The notes under the pieces are model-generated. The model saw only the letters and a list, made by a program, of their open reading frames with translations, did not search any database and was not told the DNA's origin. This document shows, piece by piece, positions 1-6,898 of a DNA stretch of 64,000 nucleotides; within the stretch, counting starts at the first letter, position 1, and the number at the start of each line of letters is the position of its first letter. Both the position numbers and the translations under genes were made by a program. This stretch comes from CAYYYG01 sp964490875 (lineage in GTDB: Bacteria > Patescibacteriota > Microgenomatia > UBA1406 > GWC2-37-13): assembly GCA_964490875.1 (NCBI GenBank), contig CAZBEF010000006.1:52596-116595 (forward strand), given 5' to 3'.

Positions 1-1025
1 ATTCCAACCAGCTCCAGAGCTTCGGCAGCTGTATTTCCCAAAAGGTCTTTATTGCGAAGATCAACAAGAAGCAAATGAGAATCTGTCCCGCCGGTTACTA
101 AATCGAAATCATATTTCAGAAGTTCTTTCTCAAGTTCTTTGGCATTTTTGAGAATCTGCTCACAGTATTTTACATAACTTTTTTTGCCTGCTTCCTGTAA
201 TGCAACACCGATGCCTGCAATGGTATTCAAATGAGGCCCTCCTTGAATTCCGGGAATTATTGATTTGTCAATTTTTTGTGCGAGCTCGGGATCTTTTTTT
301 AATCCTTTGGCTGTTGTCATGATCATCGCACCTCGTGGCCCTCTTAGTGTCTTATGTGTTGTCGTTGTCACCACATGCACATGGGGCACTGGAGATGGAT
401 ATACTCCGGCTAAAATAAGACCGGCGATATGTGCAACATCGGCCATCAGATATGCATCAACACTTTCAGCAATGGCAGCAAATTTTTTCCAGTCAAGAAT
501 TCTCGCGTATGCTGTAGTTCCGGCAATTATTACTTTTGGTTTCTCTTTTTTGGCGAGTTTGGCGATTTCATCATAATCTAGAAGGCCCTGTTTGGTAACA
601 CCATATGAAACAGAACGGAAGTATTTACTTGTTGAGCTGAAAGCTGCACCATGGGTAAGATGGCCTCCTGCATTTAATGCCAAGCCCATCAAGGTATCAC
701 CAGGCTGAAGAATTGCATTTAGTGCGGCAAAATTTGCCGGAGATCCAGAAAGAGGTTGTACATTTACTGCTTCGACTTTAAATAATTTTTTTGCCCGTTC
801 GCGAACTAAATCTTCTACCTGATCCACAACTTGTTGTCCTTGGTAATACCGTTTATGAGGATATCCTTCTGCATATTTATTGCCAAGCATGGATCCAACG
901 GCTTCCTCAACGGCTTTTGAGGTGATATTTTCGGAAGGAATCATCATTAGAGTTTCTTGAAGCCTCTTTTCTTCTAGTTTGATAAGTTTGTATATCGCAG
1001 GATCTGTCTTTTTCAGAAATTGCAT
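1..1025 (-). CDS. glyA: serine hydroxymethyltransferase, partial (C-terminus outside window)
   Basis: Reads on the minus strand from an ATG at 1025 and runs off the left edge, giving about 341 of the usual 410-430 residues. The product converts serine plus tetrahydrofolate to glycine plus methylene-THF in the cytoplasm, using PLP. The translation begins MQFLKKTDPAIYKLI and contains the family signatures MIPSENITSKAV, GSPANFAAL, DVAHIAGL and the PLP-lysine segment VTTTTHKTLRGPRGA, so the visible part looks intact. There is no Shine-Dalgarno before the ATG. It is divergent from the CofE-like gene. Assignment is secure; only the C-terminal domain is unseen. Confidence 0.95.
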   Translation of the reverse strand, partial: MQFLKKTDPAIYKLIKLEEKRLQETLMMIPSENITSKAVEEAVGSMLGNKYAEGYPHKRYYQGQQVVDQVEDLVRERAKKLFKVEAVNVQPLSGSPANFAALNAILQPGDTLMGLALNAGGHLTHGAAFSSTSKYFRSVSYGVTKQGLLDYDEIAKLAKKEKPKVIIAGTTAYARILDWKKFAAIAESVDAYLMADVAHIAGLILAGVYPSPVPHVHVVTTTTHKTLRGPRGAMIMTTAKGLKKDPELAQKIDKSIIPGIQGGPHLNTIAGIGVALQEAGKKSYVKYCEQILKNAKELEKELLKYDFDLVTGGTDSHLLLVDLRNKDLLGNTAAEALELVG

Positions 1026-1065
1026 GAGTACAAGATAACAAGTCATTTTAGAAAAAGCAATACTA

Positions 1066-1071
1066 TATAAT
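1066..1071 (+). promoter_or_regulatory. TATAAT -10 box before the CofE-like gene
   Basis: A perfect TATAAT lies in the glyA/cofE-like divergent gap. No good -35 is visible 17 nt upstream. The distance to the TTG at 1080 is 8 nt and to the preferred ATG at 1101 is 29 nt. Confidence 0.45.
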
Positions 1072-1100
1072 GTATCAAATTGTTCGTTTGTCATTTCATT

Positions 1101-1823
1101 ATGCAATTCATACCTATTAAAACTAGAGAACTTAAGCCGCCGAAAGATAATCTATTTGAAGTTTTTGATGAATCTCTTCCCAAACTTCAGGAAAAAGATA
1201 TTATTGTTATTACATCCAAAGTTGTTAGTATTCATCAAGGCCGGTGTGTAAAAAAAGAAGGTGCAGATAAACACGATCTCGTTTTGTCAGAAGCCGATCG
1301 GTATATTGCGGATAAATCTCGCCCCGGTCGAATATTCACCGTTGCGCATAATTCTTTTTCCATCAATGCCGGCGTAGATGATTTCCGCGATTATTATGTT
1401 CTGCTTCCCGAAAATCCCATGAATATTGCGCAGGAAATTCAACAGCATCTTGTTAAAAAATTTTCTCTGAAAGAATTAGGAATTATCATAACAGACAGTC
1501 ACTCGGCGCCGCTTAGACGAGGAGTTATGTGTTATGCTGTAGGATATTATGGCATAAGTCCGCTTATCGAACATGGAGAGAAAAATCAATACTCCAAATG
1601 GACATCAAATGCCGTAGACTCGATTTCAGCCATGGTTGGAATGTATTTAGGAGAATCAGCACAGATTCACCATTGGACACCTATTGTTATCGCACGGGGA
1701 ATCGAACATGTTGTCTTTTCTACCAATACCTTTGAATCCAGCTTTTTTGTAAACGAGGAAGATGATATGTATGGAATGTTGTATAAAAATTTTAATAAGA
1801 AAAATGAGAATACTATTGATTGA
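1101..1823 (+). CDS. CofE-like (coenzyme F420-0:L-glutamate ligase family) amide ligase
   Basis: A 240-residue protein from the ATG at 1101; an upstream in-frame TTG at 1080 would add seven residues without homology. It shows the CofE-family core: IVITSKVVSIHQGR (35-48), INAGVD (88-93) and ITDSHSAPLRRGV (130-142). In characterised CofE these loops bind metal and GTP and support addition of glutamate to F420-0. No other F420 biosynthesis gene is in the window, so the substrate is probably something else; this is inference. The 3' end overlaps the next gene by 20 nt, which suggests translational coupling and a joint function with the amidotransferase. Confidence 0.75.
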   Translation: MQFIPIKTRELKPPKDNLFEVFDESLPKLQEKDIIVITSKVVSIHQGRCVKKEGADKHDLVLSEADRYIADKSRPGRIFTVAHNSFSINAGVDDFRDYYVLLPENPMNIAQEIQQHLVKKFSLKELGIIITDSHSAPLRRGVMCYAVGYYGISPLIEHGEKNQYSKWTSNAVDSISAMVGMYLGESAQIHHWTPIVIARGIEHVVFSTNTFESSFFVNEEDDMYGMLYKNFNKKNENTID

Positions 1824-2376
1824 TAACGACACAAAACACATCGACTCATTTAAAGAACTGCTTCCATCTGTCGACATTATTTCCAAACACGAATTAGATA
1901 GACAGAAAGTGAGAGAATATAATGCCATAATTCTCACTGGAAGCCAGACTCATGCTGTCGCTATTCATAGAAGAGCATATTGGGAAGAAACAGAACTAAT
2001 TAAAGAAACATCCATTCCGATATTCGGAATCTGTGCTGGGCTGGAACTGATGGTATATGCATTTGGCGGAACATTAAAAAAAATGCCGCAAAAAATTCAG
2101 GAAATTCATTTATTGGATATGAAGCAGGATCCTATTTTTGGAGGCATTACAGATCTTACTGTTTACAAAGGACACCGTTGGATCGTCGAGACGTTGCCCG
2201 ATATTTTTGCCCCGTTGGCATATTCGGAAACAGGCATCGAAGTCATCAAACACCGCGACAGACTAATGTACGGCGTCCAATTTCATCCCGAAGCTCATAT
2301 GGAAACTACAAACGGCTATATTCTTCTGCAGAATTTTTTAAAGATGGTAGACAAACAACTCACAGTGCAGCGCTAA
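1804..2376 (+). CDS. class I glutamine amidotransferase (GATase1) domain protein
   Basis: A 190-residue single-domain amidotransferase starting MRILLIDND at 1804. Class I GATases hydrolyse glutamine and hand ammonia to a partner synthetase. The catalytic triad is visible: nucleophile Cys77 in FGICAGLE, and His161 and Glu163 in QFHPEAH. It resembles the glutaminase half of GMP synthase or anthranilate synthase but has no synthetase domain, so it needs a partner. The overlapping CofE-like ligase, an ATP/GTP-grasp-like amide-forming enzyme, is the obvious candidate. The start lies inside the upstream gene in another frame; an upstream in-frame ATG at 1762 is less likely because it adds a non-homologous stretch. 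It overlaps the convergent GT-C gene by 17 nt. Confidence 0.8.
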   Translation: MRILLIDNDTKHIDSFKELLPSVDIISKHELDRQKVREYNAIILTGSQTHAVAIHRRAYWEETELIKETSIPIFGICAGLELMVYAFGGTLKKMPQKIQEIHLLDMKQDPIFGGITDLTVYKGHRWIVETLPDIFAPLAYSETGIEVIKHRDRLMYGVQFHPEAHMETTNGYILLQNFLKMVDKQLTVQR

Positions 2377-3691
2377 TTTCATACTCGCGATTTTCTTTTA
2401 GAATAAATGCTTTTTGAGGGTACGAAGGGAGTGTATATTTTAATTTATCTTCACCAATTAAAGTCTTTCCTACATATTGAGGAATATTATCATAGATTTC
2501 ATTAAAAATATAAACTCTGTCAGGATAGAAATAATACTGTGCGGTAAAGAAATCGAGAGTATCTGTCACATAAAGTACATCGTCTTGTTTTGTGAGGCTT
2601 TTAATTTCATGCATGACCTTTGCAATATTTTCTTTTTCACGGTATTTAAGCTGCAGTTTTATATGATGCAGCGTCAAAATAAACAGTAAAACAGCCAATA
2701 GAATACGCGCGTTTTTCTGCATTTTTTCTAACGAATAAATAACCAGAAGCAGGATTCCTACCGATGAAAAAATTAAATACCGAGGCAGATAATACGGCCG
2801 GAATAATGAAATCAAAAATACTATCACTGGGGCTAGAAACGCCCATAAAGCGAGCGACAAAAATATATGCTGCTGTTCTTTGGTTGAATGATTCTTTATT
2901 TTGATGAACCCAATAGCAATTATTGTCATCAACACCACAGTTAGCGATCCAAGTGAAAAATTAACTAAGCCTTTATGGATTCGATAATATTCAAGAAATG
3001 TTTCCATTCCCGTGTACATGACTCCCGGAATCAAAAAGAATTCCTGAATTTTTGTATTATAAATCCAGAAAGAGGTATCTTCGCCGCGTTTTTGTAGCAC
3101 TACATATACGAGCCACGGAATAAAAGCGGCAGCAGCAATCATATACGGCCGCAGAACAGTTATTATTGAAGATGTTTTCTTTCGAATTATCACTGTATAG
3201 AGAAATTGGGCGAAAACAACAAACATCATAAAGTAATGAGTATATAATCCCAGAATGATCGAGGCTATATATATTTTTTTTCTGTTAGTATGCAGGGCAA
3301 AATAAGAAAGTGCAGCAAAAAATGAAAGCATCGTATACATCCGAGCCTCAAACGCATAAAATAGAAGTATCGGGTTAATAATGATCAAAAAAATATAAAA
3401 ACTGGCTTTTTTATAGCTTATTTTCAACACATAATGCATGAAGTCGAACGCAATATAAACCGTTCCCCAGAAGAATAAAAACGATAATGTCCTCAGTGAT
3501 ATTTCTGATGTTCCAAATAACTTCATCCAGATATGCAGAAGAATGTAATACAGCGGTGGATTAAAATCTTTTGCAGTGTAATAAATAATGTCGAAGATAT
3601 TTTTACTGGCAAGGACGTAAGAAAATGCTTCATCACGCCAGAAACTCTGGTTGAAAAATTTAAGAGGAGTTTGTGAAAATAAAAAATTCAT
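2360..3691 (-). CDS. GT-C membrane glycosyltransferase (PMT/ArnT-like, GT39/GT83 type)
   Basis: A 443-residue polytopic protein with about ten hydrophobic segments. Near the N-terminus it has WRDEAFSYVLA (18-28), the acidic first-loop motif of dolichyl/polyprenyl-phosphate-mannose protein mannosyltransferases and ArnT, followed by DFNPPLYYILLHIWMKLFG, also typical. Such enzymes use a polyprenyl-phosphate sugar to glycosylate protein or lipid on the outer face of the membrane. It is the last gene of the four-gene minus-strand cassette, 14 nt after the GT2 gene, and next to a Pro/Thr-rich exported protein, which fits O-glycosylation (inference). A TATAAT at 3705-3710 could give an internal promoter. 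Confidence 0.8.
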   Translation of the reverse strand: MNFLFSQTPLKFFNQSFWRDEAFSYVLASKNIFDIIYYTAKDFNPPLYYILLHIWMKLFGTSEISLRTLSFLFFWGTVYIAFDFMHYVLKISYKKASFYIFLIIINPILLFYAFEARMYTMLSFFAALSYFALHTNRKKIYIASIILGLYTHYFMMFVVFAQFLYTVIIRKKTSSIITVLRPYMIAAAAFIPWLVYVVLQKRGEDTSFWIYNTKIQEFFLIPGVMYTGMETFLEYYRIHKGLVNFSLGSLTVVLMTIIAIGFIKIKNHSTKEQQHIFLSLALWAFLAPVIVFLISLFRPYYLPRYLIFSSVGILLLVIYSLEKMQKNARILLAVLLFILTLHHIKLQLKYREKENIAKVMHEIKSLTKQDDVLYVTDTLDFFTAQYYFYPDRVYIFNEIYDNIPQYVGKTLIGEDKLKYTLPSYPQKAFILKENREYEISAAL

Positions 3692-3705
3692 AAATGTCGA
3701 ATCTA

Positions 3706-5220
3706 TTATACCTTCTCAGTTACTTTATATGTAATCTTTTTTCTTAATAATAATCGGGTATGAGCTTCAAGTGCCGGGAGTGAAGAAAGGAAAAACGAAA
3801 CAATCGGCAGCAGAAACCATTGTACGAAAAGTAACGGCAGATATAACATTTTTGTCTCAATTTTCAGCCGTTCCCGCAGTTTAATATCCAGATATATATA
3901 AAGTACAAGAAGGACCGAGGCCAATGTCAGAATAAGACCGGAAAGCTGAGGCAGCAAAAATCCTAATACTGTTCTTTTGAATACCGGGTTAACAAGCGGA
4001 GGAATAGAGGCGCTTACGGTAAGTATGAAAAATGATGTCGGCCAGAATAGATGGTTTTCAGCAAGGTAAAATAGTCTTTTGAGTTTAGACCATAGTGGAA
4101 TATGCGGAGTATTATGAAGTTTAGTCCACGCATAGGCGACATCGGTTACACCCCAGGCCCATCGTTTTTCCTGTTCGTATCTGTTTAAAAATGTTTTCAA
4201 TATATTTCCAGAGTACACGGCGTCGCTGTTTATGATGGTGTATAGCGGCAACGTTTTTACTTTTTCTCCAAACGTAAAAAATGCCTGATAATATATATGC
4301 CAGTCTTCGGGAATAATATCAACATCCCAATAATCCACTTTTTTCAACAGTCCCATATTGGTTGAATAGGTAGAAATATGAATTAGTTGATCTTTTTGTG
4401 AAAGGAACGCTAGCCTTAGAATGGAAGAAAGCGTCGCCTGAATACGAACAAAAAACGGCAGCTGCCAAAAGTTATTGTACAGAAATACCGCTGCCCAATA
4501 AAAATGAAAGTCCCGATCCGGATCGTGTAAATATTCGTAGGTTACATAAGAAAGGTAATTTTTTGAAAGCATGCTGTCTGCATCGCAGATTGTTATAATG
4601 GATCGTTCTAATTTCCAGTTATGTTCTGTAATATATTTTTCAACTAATCGGGCGGCATATGTCTGGTTGCTTGCTTTCCCCGGAATTTCTTTCCCTGTTA
4701 ATTCATGATAAGCAACAAGAATATTTTTAAAATAATCTCCATATTTTTCCTTTAATGCGCGAGCTTTATCTACAGCCTCTATCTCTCTTTTTTCAAACGC
4801 AAGAACCAGTATCACTTCTTTGTATGGATAATCGGATTCTGTAATTGCTTTAACAGTGGACTCAAGTTTATGGAGCGGCTCTTTATAGTTGGGGATCACT
4901 ATGAAGTGTTTGATATCTTTAATATCTGGTCCATGCGATTTTACATCTTTTTTATTATTGTGTTCTTCATATTCGAGAAGCTTTTTATCAAATGAAATTT
5001 TGGAATGTAAGAGAATATTTTTGTAAGAAAGGGTTGCGTAATATGCGGTAGTTAAAGATTTATAGAAGAAATACATGTCGAACGCAATAATAAAGTATGC
5101 CACAACAGCCGGGTGAAACGGAGAAAACCATATTGGGAATGTTATGATAAGCCACGTAAGAACAGGCACGCCAATTTCTCCGAGGTTTAAATACCAAGCG
5201 GGGTGTGTGCGATTTGACAT
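3706..5220 (-). CDS. membrane glycosyltransferase family 2
   Basis: A 504-residue protein with two N-terminal membrane segments (about 16-55), a cytoplasmic GT-A catalytic domain and about four C-terminal membrane segments. Catalytic signatures are IVIPNYKEP, CDADS (DxD-type, metal/nucleotide sugar), IIPEDWH (acceptor ED) and QEKRWAWGV, the QxxRW motif of processive cellulose-synthase-like enzymes. It probably makes a polysaccharide or a lipid-linked sugar from a nucleotide sugar at the inner membrane; substrate unknown. It starts 12 nt after the sortase-like gene, but a TATAAT 6 nt before its ATG suggests it can also be transcribed alone as a leaderless message. Confidence 0.85.
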   Translation of the reverse strand: MSNRTHPAWYLNLGEIGVPVLTWLIITFPIWFSPFHPAVVAYFIIAFDMYFFYKSLTTAYYATLSYKNILLHSKISFDKKLLEYEEHNNKKDVKSHGPDIKDIKHFIVIPNYKEPLHKLESTVKAITESDYPYKEVILVLAFEKREIEAVDKARALKEKYGDYFKNILVAYHELTGKEIPGKASNQTYAARLVEKYITEHNWKLERSIITICDADSMLSKNYLSYVTYEYLHDPDRDFHFYWAAVFLYNNFWQLPFFVRIQATLSSILRLAFLSQKDQLIHISTYSTNMGLLKKVDYWDVDIIPEDWHIYYQAFFTFGEKVKTLPLYTIINSDAVYSGNILKTFLNRYEQEKRWAWGVTDVAYAWTKLHNTPHIPLWSKLKRLFYLAENHLFWPTSFFILTVSASIPPLVNPVFKRTVLGFLLPQLSGLILTLASVLLVLYIYLDIKLRERLKIETKMLYLPLLFVQWFLLPIVSFFLSSLPALEAHTRLLLRKKITYKVTEKV

Positions 5221-5226
5221 GTGAAT

Positions 5227-5232
5227 ATTATA
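5227..5232 (-). promoter_or_regulatory. internal -10 box for the GT2 gene
   Basis: A perfect TATAAT on the minus strand, 6 nt before the GT2 ATG and inside the 12-nt gap after the sortase-like gene. The spacing predicts transcription starting at or next to the ATG (leaderless). No convincing -35 seen. Confidence 0.4.
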
Positions 5233-6234
5233 CTAGGTAAAGCTACAATAAATTTGTTTAGCGGTAAAGAATGGAATGCCAGTTTGATTTATGCCGGGAA
5301 TTGGTTCAGCTGCAAGTTCATCAGGAGATAAGTTTCTGAAATTGTTATCCGTCTCTTCTATTTGTCGGGAATAGGCAGCAAGAAAAAAACGAGCAAAGTC
5401 CGGATTTACGTTTTTAATTCCACTATAAATTTTGAGCATGGCATCATAAATATCACTTCCACTTGCATCTGCTACATTGAGCGTATTTAACGCGTTCCTC
5501 ACCTGAGGATCATTTGAAATTCCGAAACGTTCACATTGACGTTGTGCGCCATTAACCGCAAAGGAAGCGAAAGTGCCGCAAGTAGCTATTTTAGCTTTTC
5601 CATGTTGAAATAACGCAGAAATTGCTTCTGTATTCATATTTGTGTGAGGAAGTATTTGTATACTTGATAATTCCAATAATTCTTCTGCTGTGCCCACACG
5701 TGCCTGAAATTTATTCTTTTTTTGCATTATCTGTCTGATTCGATAATCACTTTGTACTTGTCCTACAAACTTCGCTACATATTCATTTCGTGTTTTATCA
5801 AAGACATAATTTCCTTCAATGATTTCACGAAGGCCTTCACAGGGTAGTTTTTCTCCTTGATAATTTCCTGAATGCCCCCAAAAAATTACGGGAGTATCGG
5901 GTTTTACAAGGGATTGTATAGTATCGAGTATGAAATATTCTGTGGGAGAAGGAATTTTGGCTATGTCAGGGTATTGTTGCAACGCATTAATCGTTAAAGG
6001 TTTATCTGGAAAAGAAACCGATGAAGAATATATTTTAAATTCAGCTTTTTGCTGAGAGGCTGCAGTCAAATCGATATTTCCTAATGTAATATTTCCTTTT
6101 GAAATTAGATCGTCAATAGTGTTTTTTCGTTCGGGATGCAGTTGAGTAGTAAGTAATAAACCCGCTAAAAATTGAGAACCGTCCAATAAAAATTTTCTTC
6201 TAGATAACTGGCGACTATGTAATTCAGCTGGCAT
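5233..6234 (-). CDS. exported protein with twin-arginine-like leader and divergent sortase-like domain
   Basis: A 333-residue protein. The N-terminus has SRRKFLLDG followed by the hydrophobic QFLAGLLL, like a Tat leader or a membrane anchor. The middle resembles a sortase barrel: VIFWGHSG carries His121, IATCGTF carries Cys219, and QRQCERF offers Arg232 or Arg236. Cys219 to Arg232 is 13 residues, the spacing of SrtA Cys184-Arg197. His-to-Cys spacing is longer than usual (98 versus about 65), so there would be an insertion near 155-180. About 95 residues follow the putative Arg, unlike ordinary sortases. No confident family match is recognised; the sortase reading is inference. It lies 12 nt downstream of the Pro/Thr-rich gene. 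Confidence 0.5.
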   Translation of the reverse strand: MPAELHSRQLSRRKFLLDGSQFLAGLLLTTQLHPERKNTIDDLISKGNITLGNIDLTAASQQKAEFKIYSSSVSFPDKPLTINALQQYPDIAKIPSPTEYFILDTIQSLVKPDTPVIFWGHSGNYQGEKLPCEGLREIIEGNYVFDKTRNEYVAKFVGQVQSDYRIRQIMQKKNKFQARVGTAEELLELSSIQILPHTNMNTEAISALFQHGKAKIATCGTFASFAVNGAQRQCERFGISNDPQVRNALNTLNVADASGSDIYDAMLKIYSGIKNVNPDFARFFLAAYSRQIEETDNNFRNLSPDELAAEPIPGINQTGIPFFTAKQIYCSFT

Positions 6235-6246
6235 TTTGAGTAATAA

Positions 6247-6825
6247 TTATTGGCCGACACCCATATGAGGTGCAATTTGTGTAGGTATATCTATTTTGCA
6301 TCCTGACGCAACTTGTGCTGCAGGATCCATATCTGAACATGCATCTACTGTTGGCGGAAGCGGTGTATTTGTAGCCGTAGCAGTTGCTGTCCATGTTGCT
6401 GTAGCAGTGTCTGTTGGTTGTGGAGTTTCTGTTGGTGTTATGGTAATAGTTGCAGTTGGCGGCCGGGTTTGTGTAGGCGTGGGATCCCAATATATTGTGG
6501 CAGTTTCTGTCGGTGCTGGAGTATGTGTTGGTGTAGGAGTTAAAGTATTTGTCGGTATTGCTTCTGCTGTCAAAGTTGCTTGAATAGATGCAGCCTGTTC
6601 TGCCAGCGCAGTCGCAGTTGCTGGAGCAAAAAGTAAAGGACTTAATGGAGAGTCAGGTGAGGGTATAGGAGAGGTATTCGGCGATTCAATTGGTAATGTT
6701 GGTAATCTACTACATAAAGCAGCCATAAATAAAGATCCTAAGGTAATAGATCCAGTAATTAGACCACCTTTAAAAAAAGCGCCTTCTCTTTTGTGTCTTC
6801 TATGTTGTAATTCGTATTTTAACAT
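6247..6825 (-). CDS. membrane-anchored Pro/Thr-rich repeat protein
   Basis: A 192-residue protein and the first gene of the cassette. A basic N-terminus (HRRHKREG) precedes one hydrophobic segment (GGLITGSITLGSLFMAALC, about 20-38). Residues about 65-160 are low-complexity Pro/Thr/Ala (TPTPTHTPAPTETAT and similar). The tail has two cysteines and no LPXTG motif. Pro/Thr-rich stalks of this kind are usual O-glycosylation substrates or cell-wall-spanning linkers. The neighbouring GT-C and GT2 genes fit that role, but this is inferred. The repeat composition also creates a long shadow frame on the other strand, which was ignored. Function unknown. Confidence 0.65.
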   Translation of the reverse strand: MLKYELQHRRHKREGAFFKGGLITGSITLGSLFMAALCSRLPTLPIESPNTSPIPSPDSPLSPLLFAPATATALAEQAASIQATLTAEAIPTNTLTPTPTHTPAPTETATIYWDPTPTQTRPPTATITITPTETPQPTDTATATWTATATATNTPLPPTVDACSDMDPAAQVASGCKIDIPTQIAPHMGVGQ

Positions 6826-6856
6826 TCAATGAGTATATTAGTAATAAGTGAGTCTT

Positions 6857-6885
6857 ATTATAAGCCATATATGACCCCGAGTCAA
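6857..6885 (-). promoter_or_regulatory. strong sigma70-type promoter of the surface cassette
   Basis: On the minus strand TTGACT (6880-6885) and TATAAT (6857-6862) are separated by exactly 17 nt, about 31 nt before the ATG of the Pro/Thr-rich gene. It lies just downstream of the helicase stop codon, so the cassette can be transcribed independently of the helicase gene. Confidence 0.8.
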
Positions 6886-6898
6886 CCACTATAGGATA

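Noticed and set aside
1762..1803. Upstream ATG for the amidotransferase at 1762
   Set aside because: It would add 14 residues not seen in GATase1 proteins and increase overlap with the previous gene; ATG at 1804 starts directly at the first beta-strand.
6296..6583. Open frame on the plus strand opposite the Pro/Thr-rich gene (Val/Ala/Gly-rich)
   Set aside because: It is the mirror of the TPTPT repeats; composition is artificial and it has no promoter or start context.
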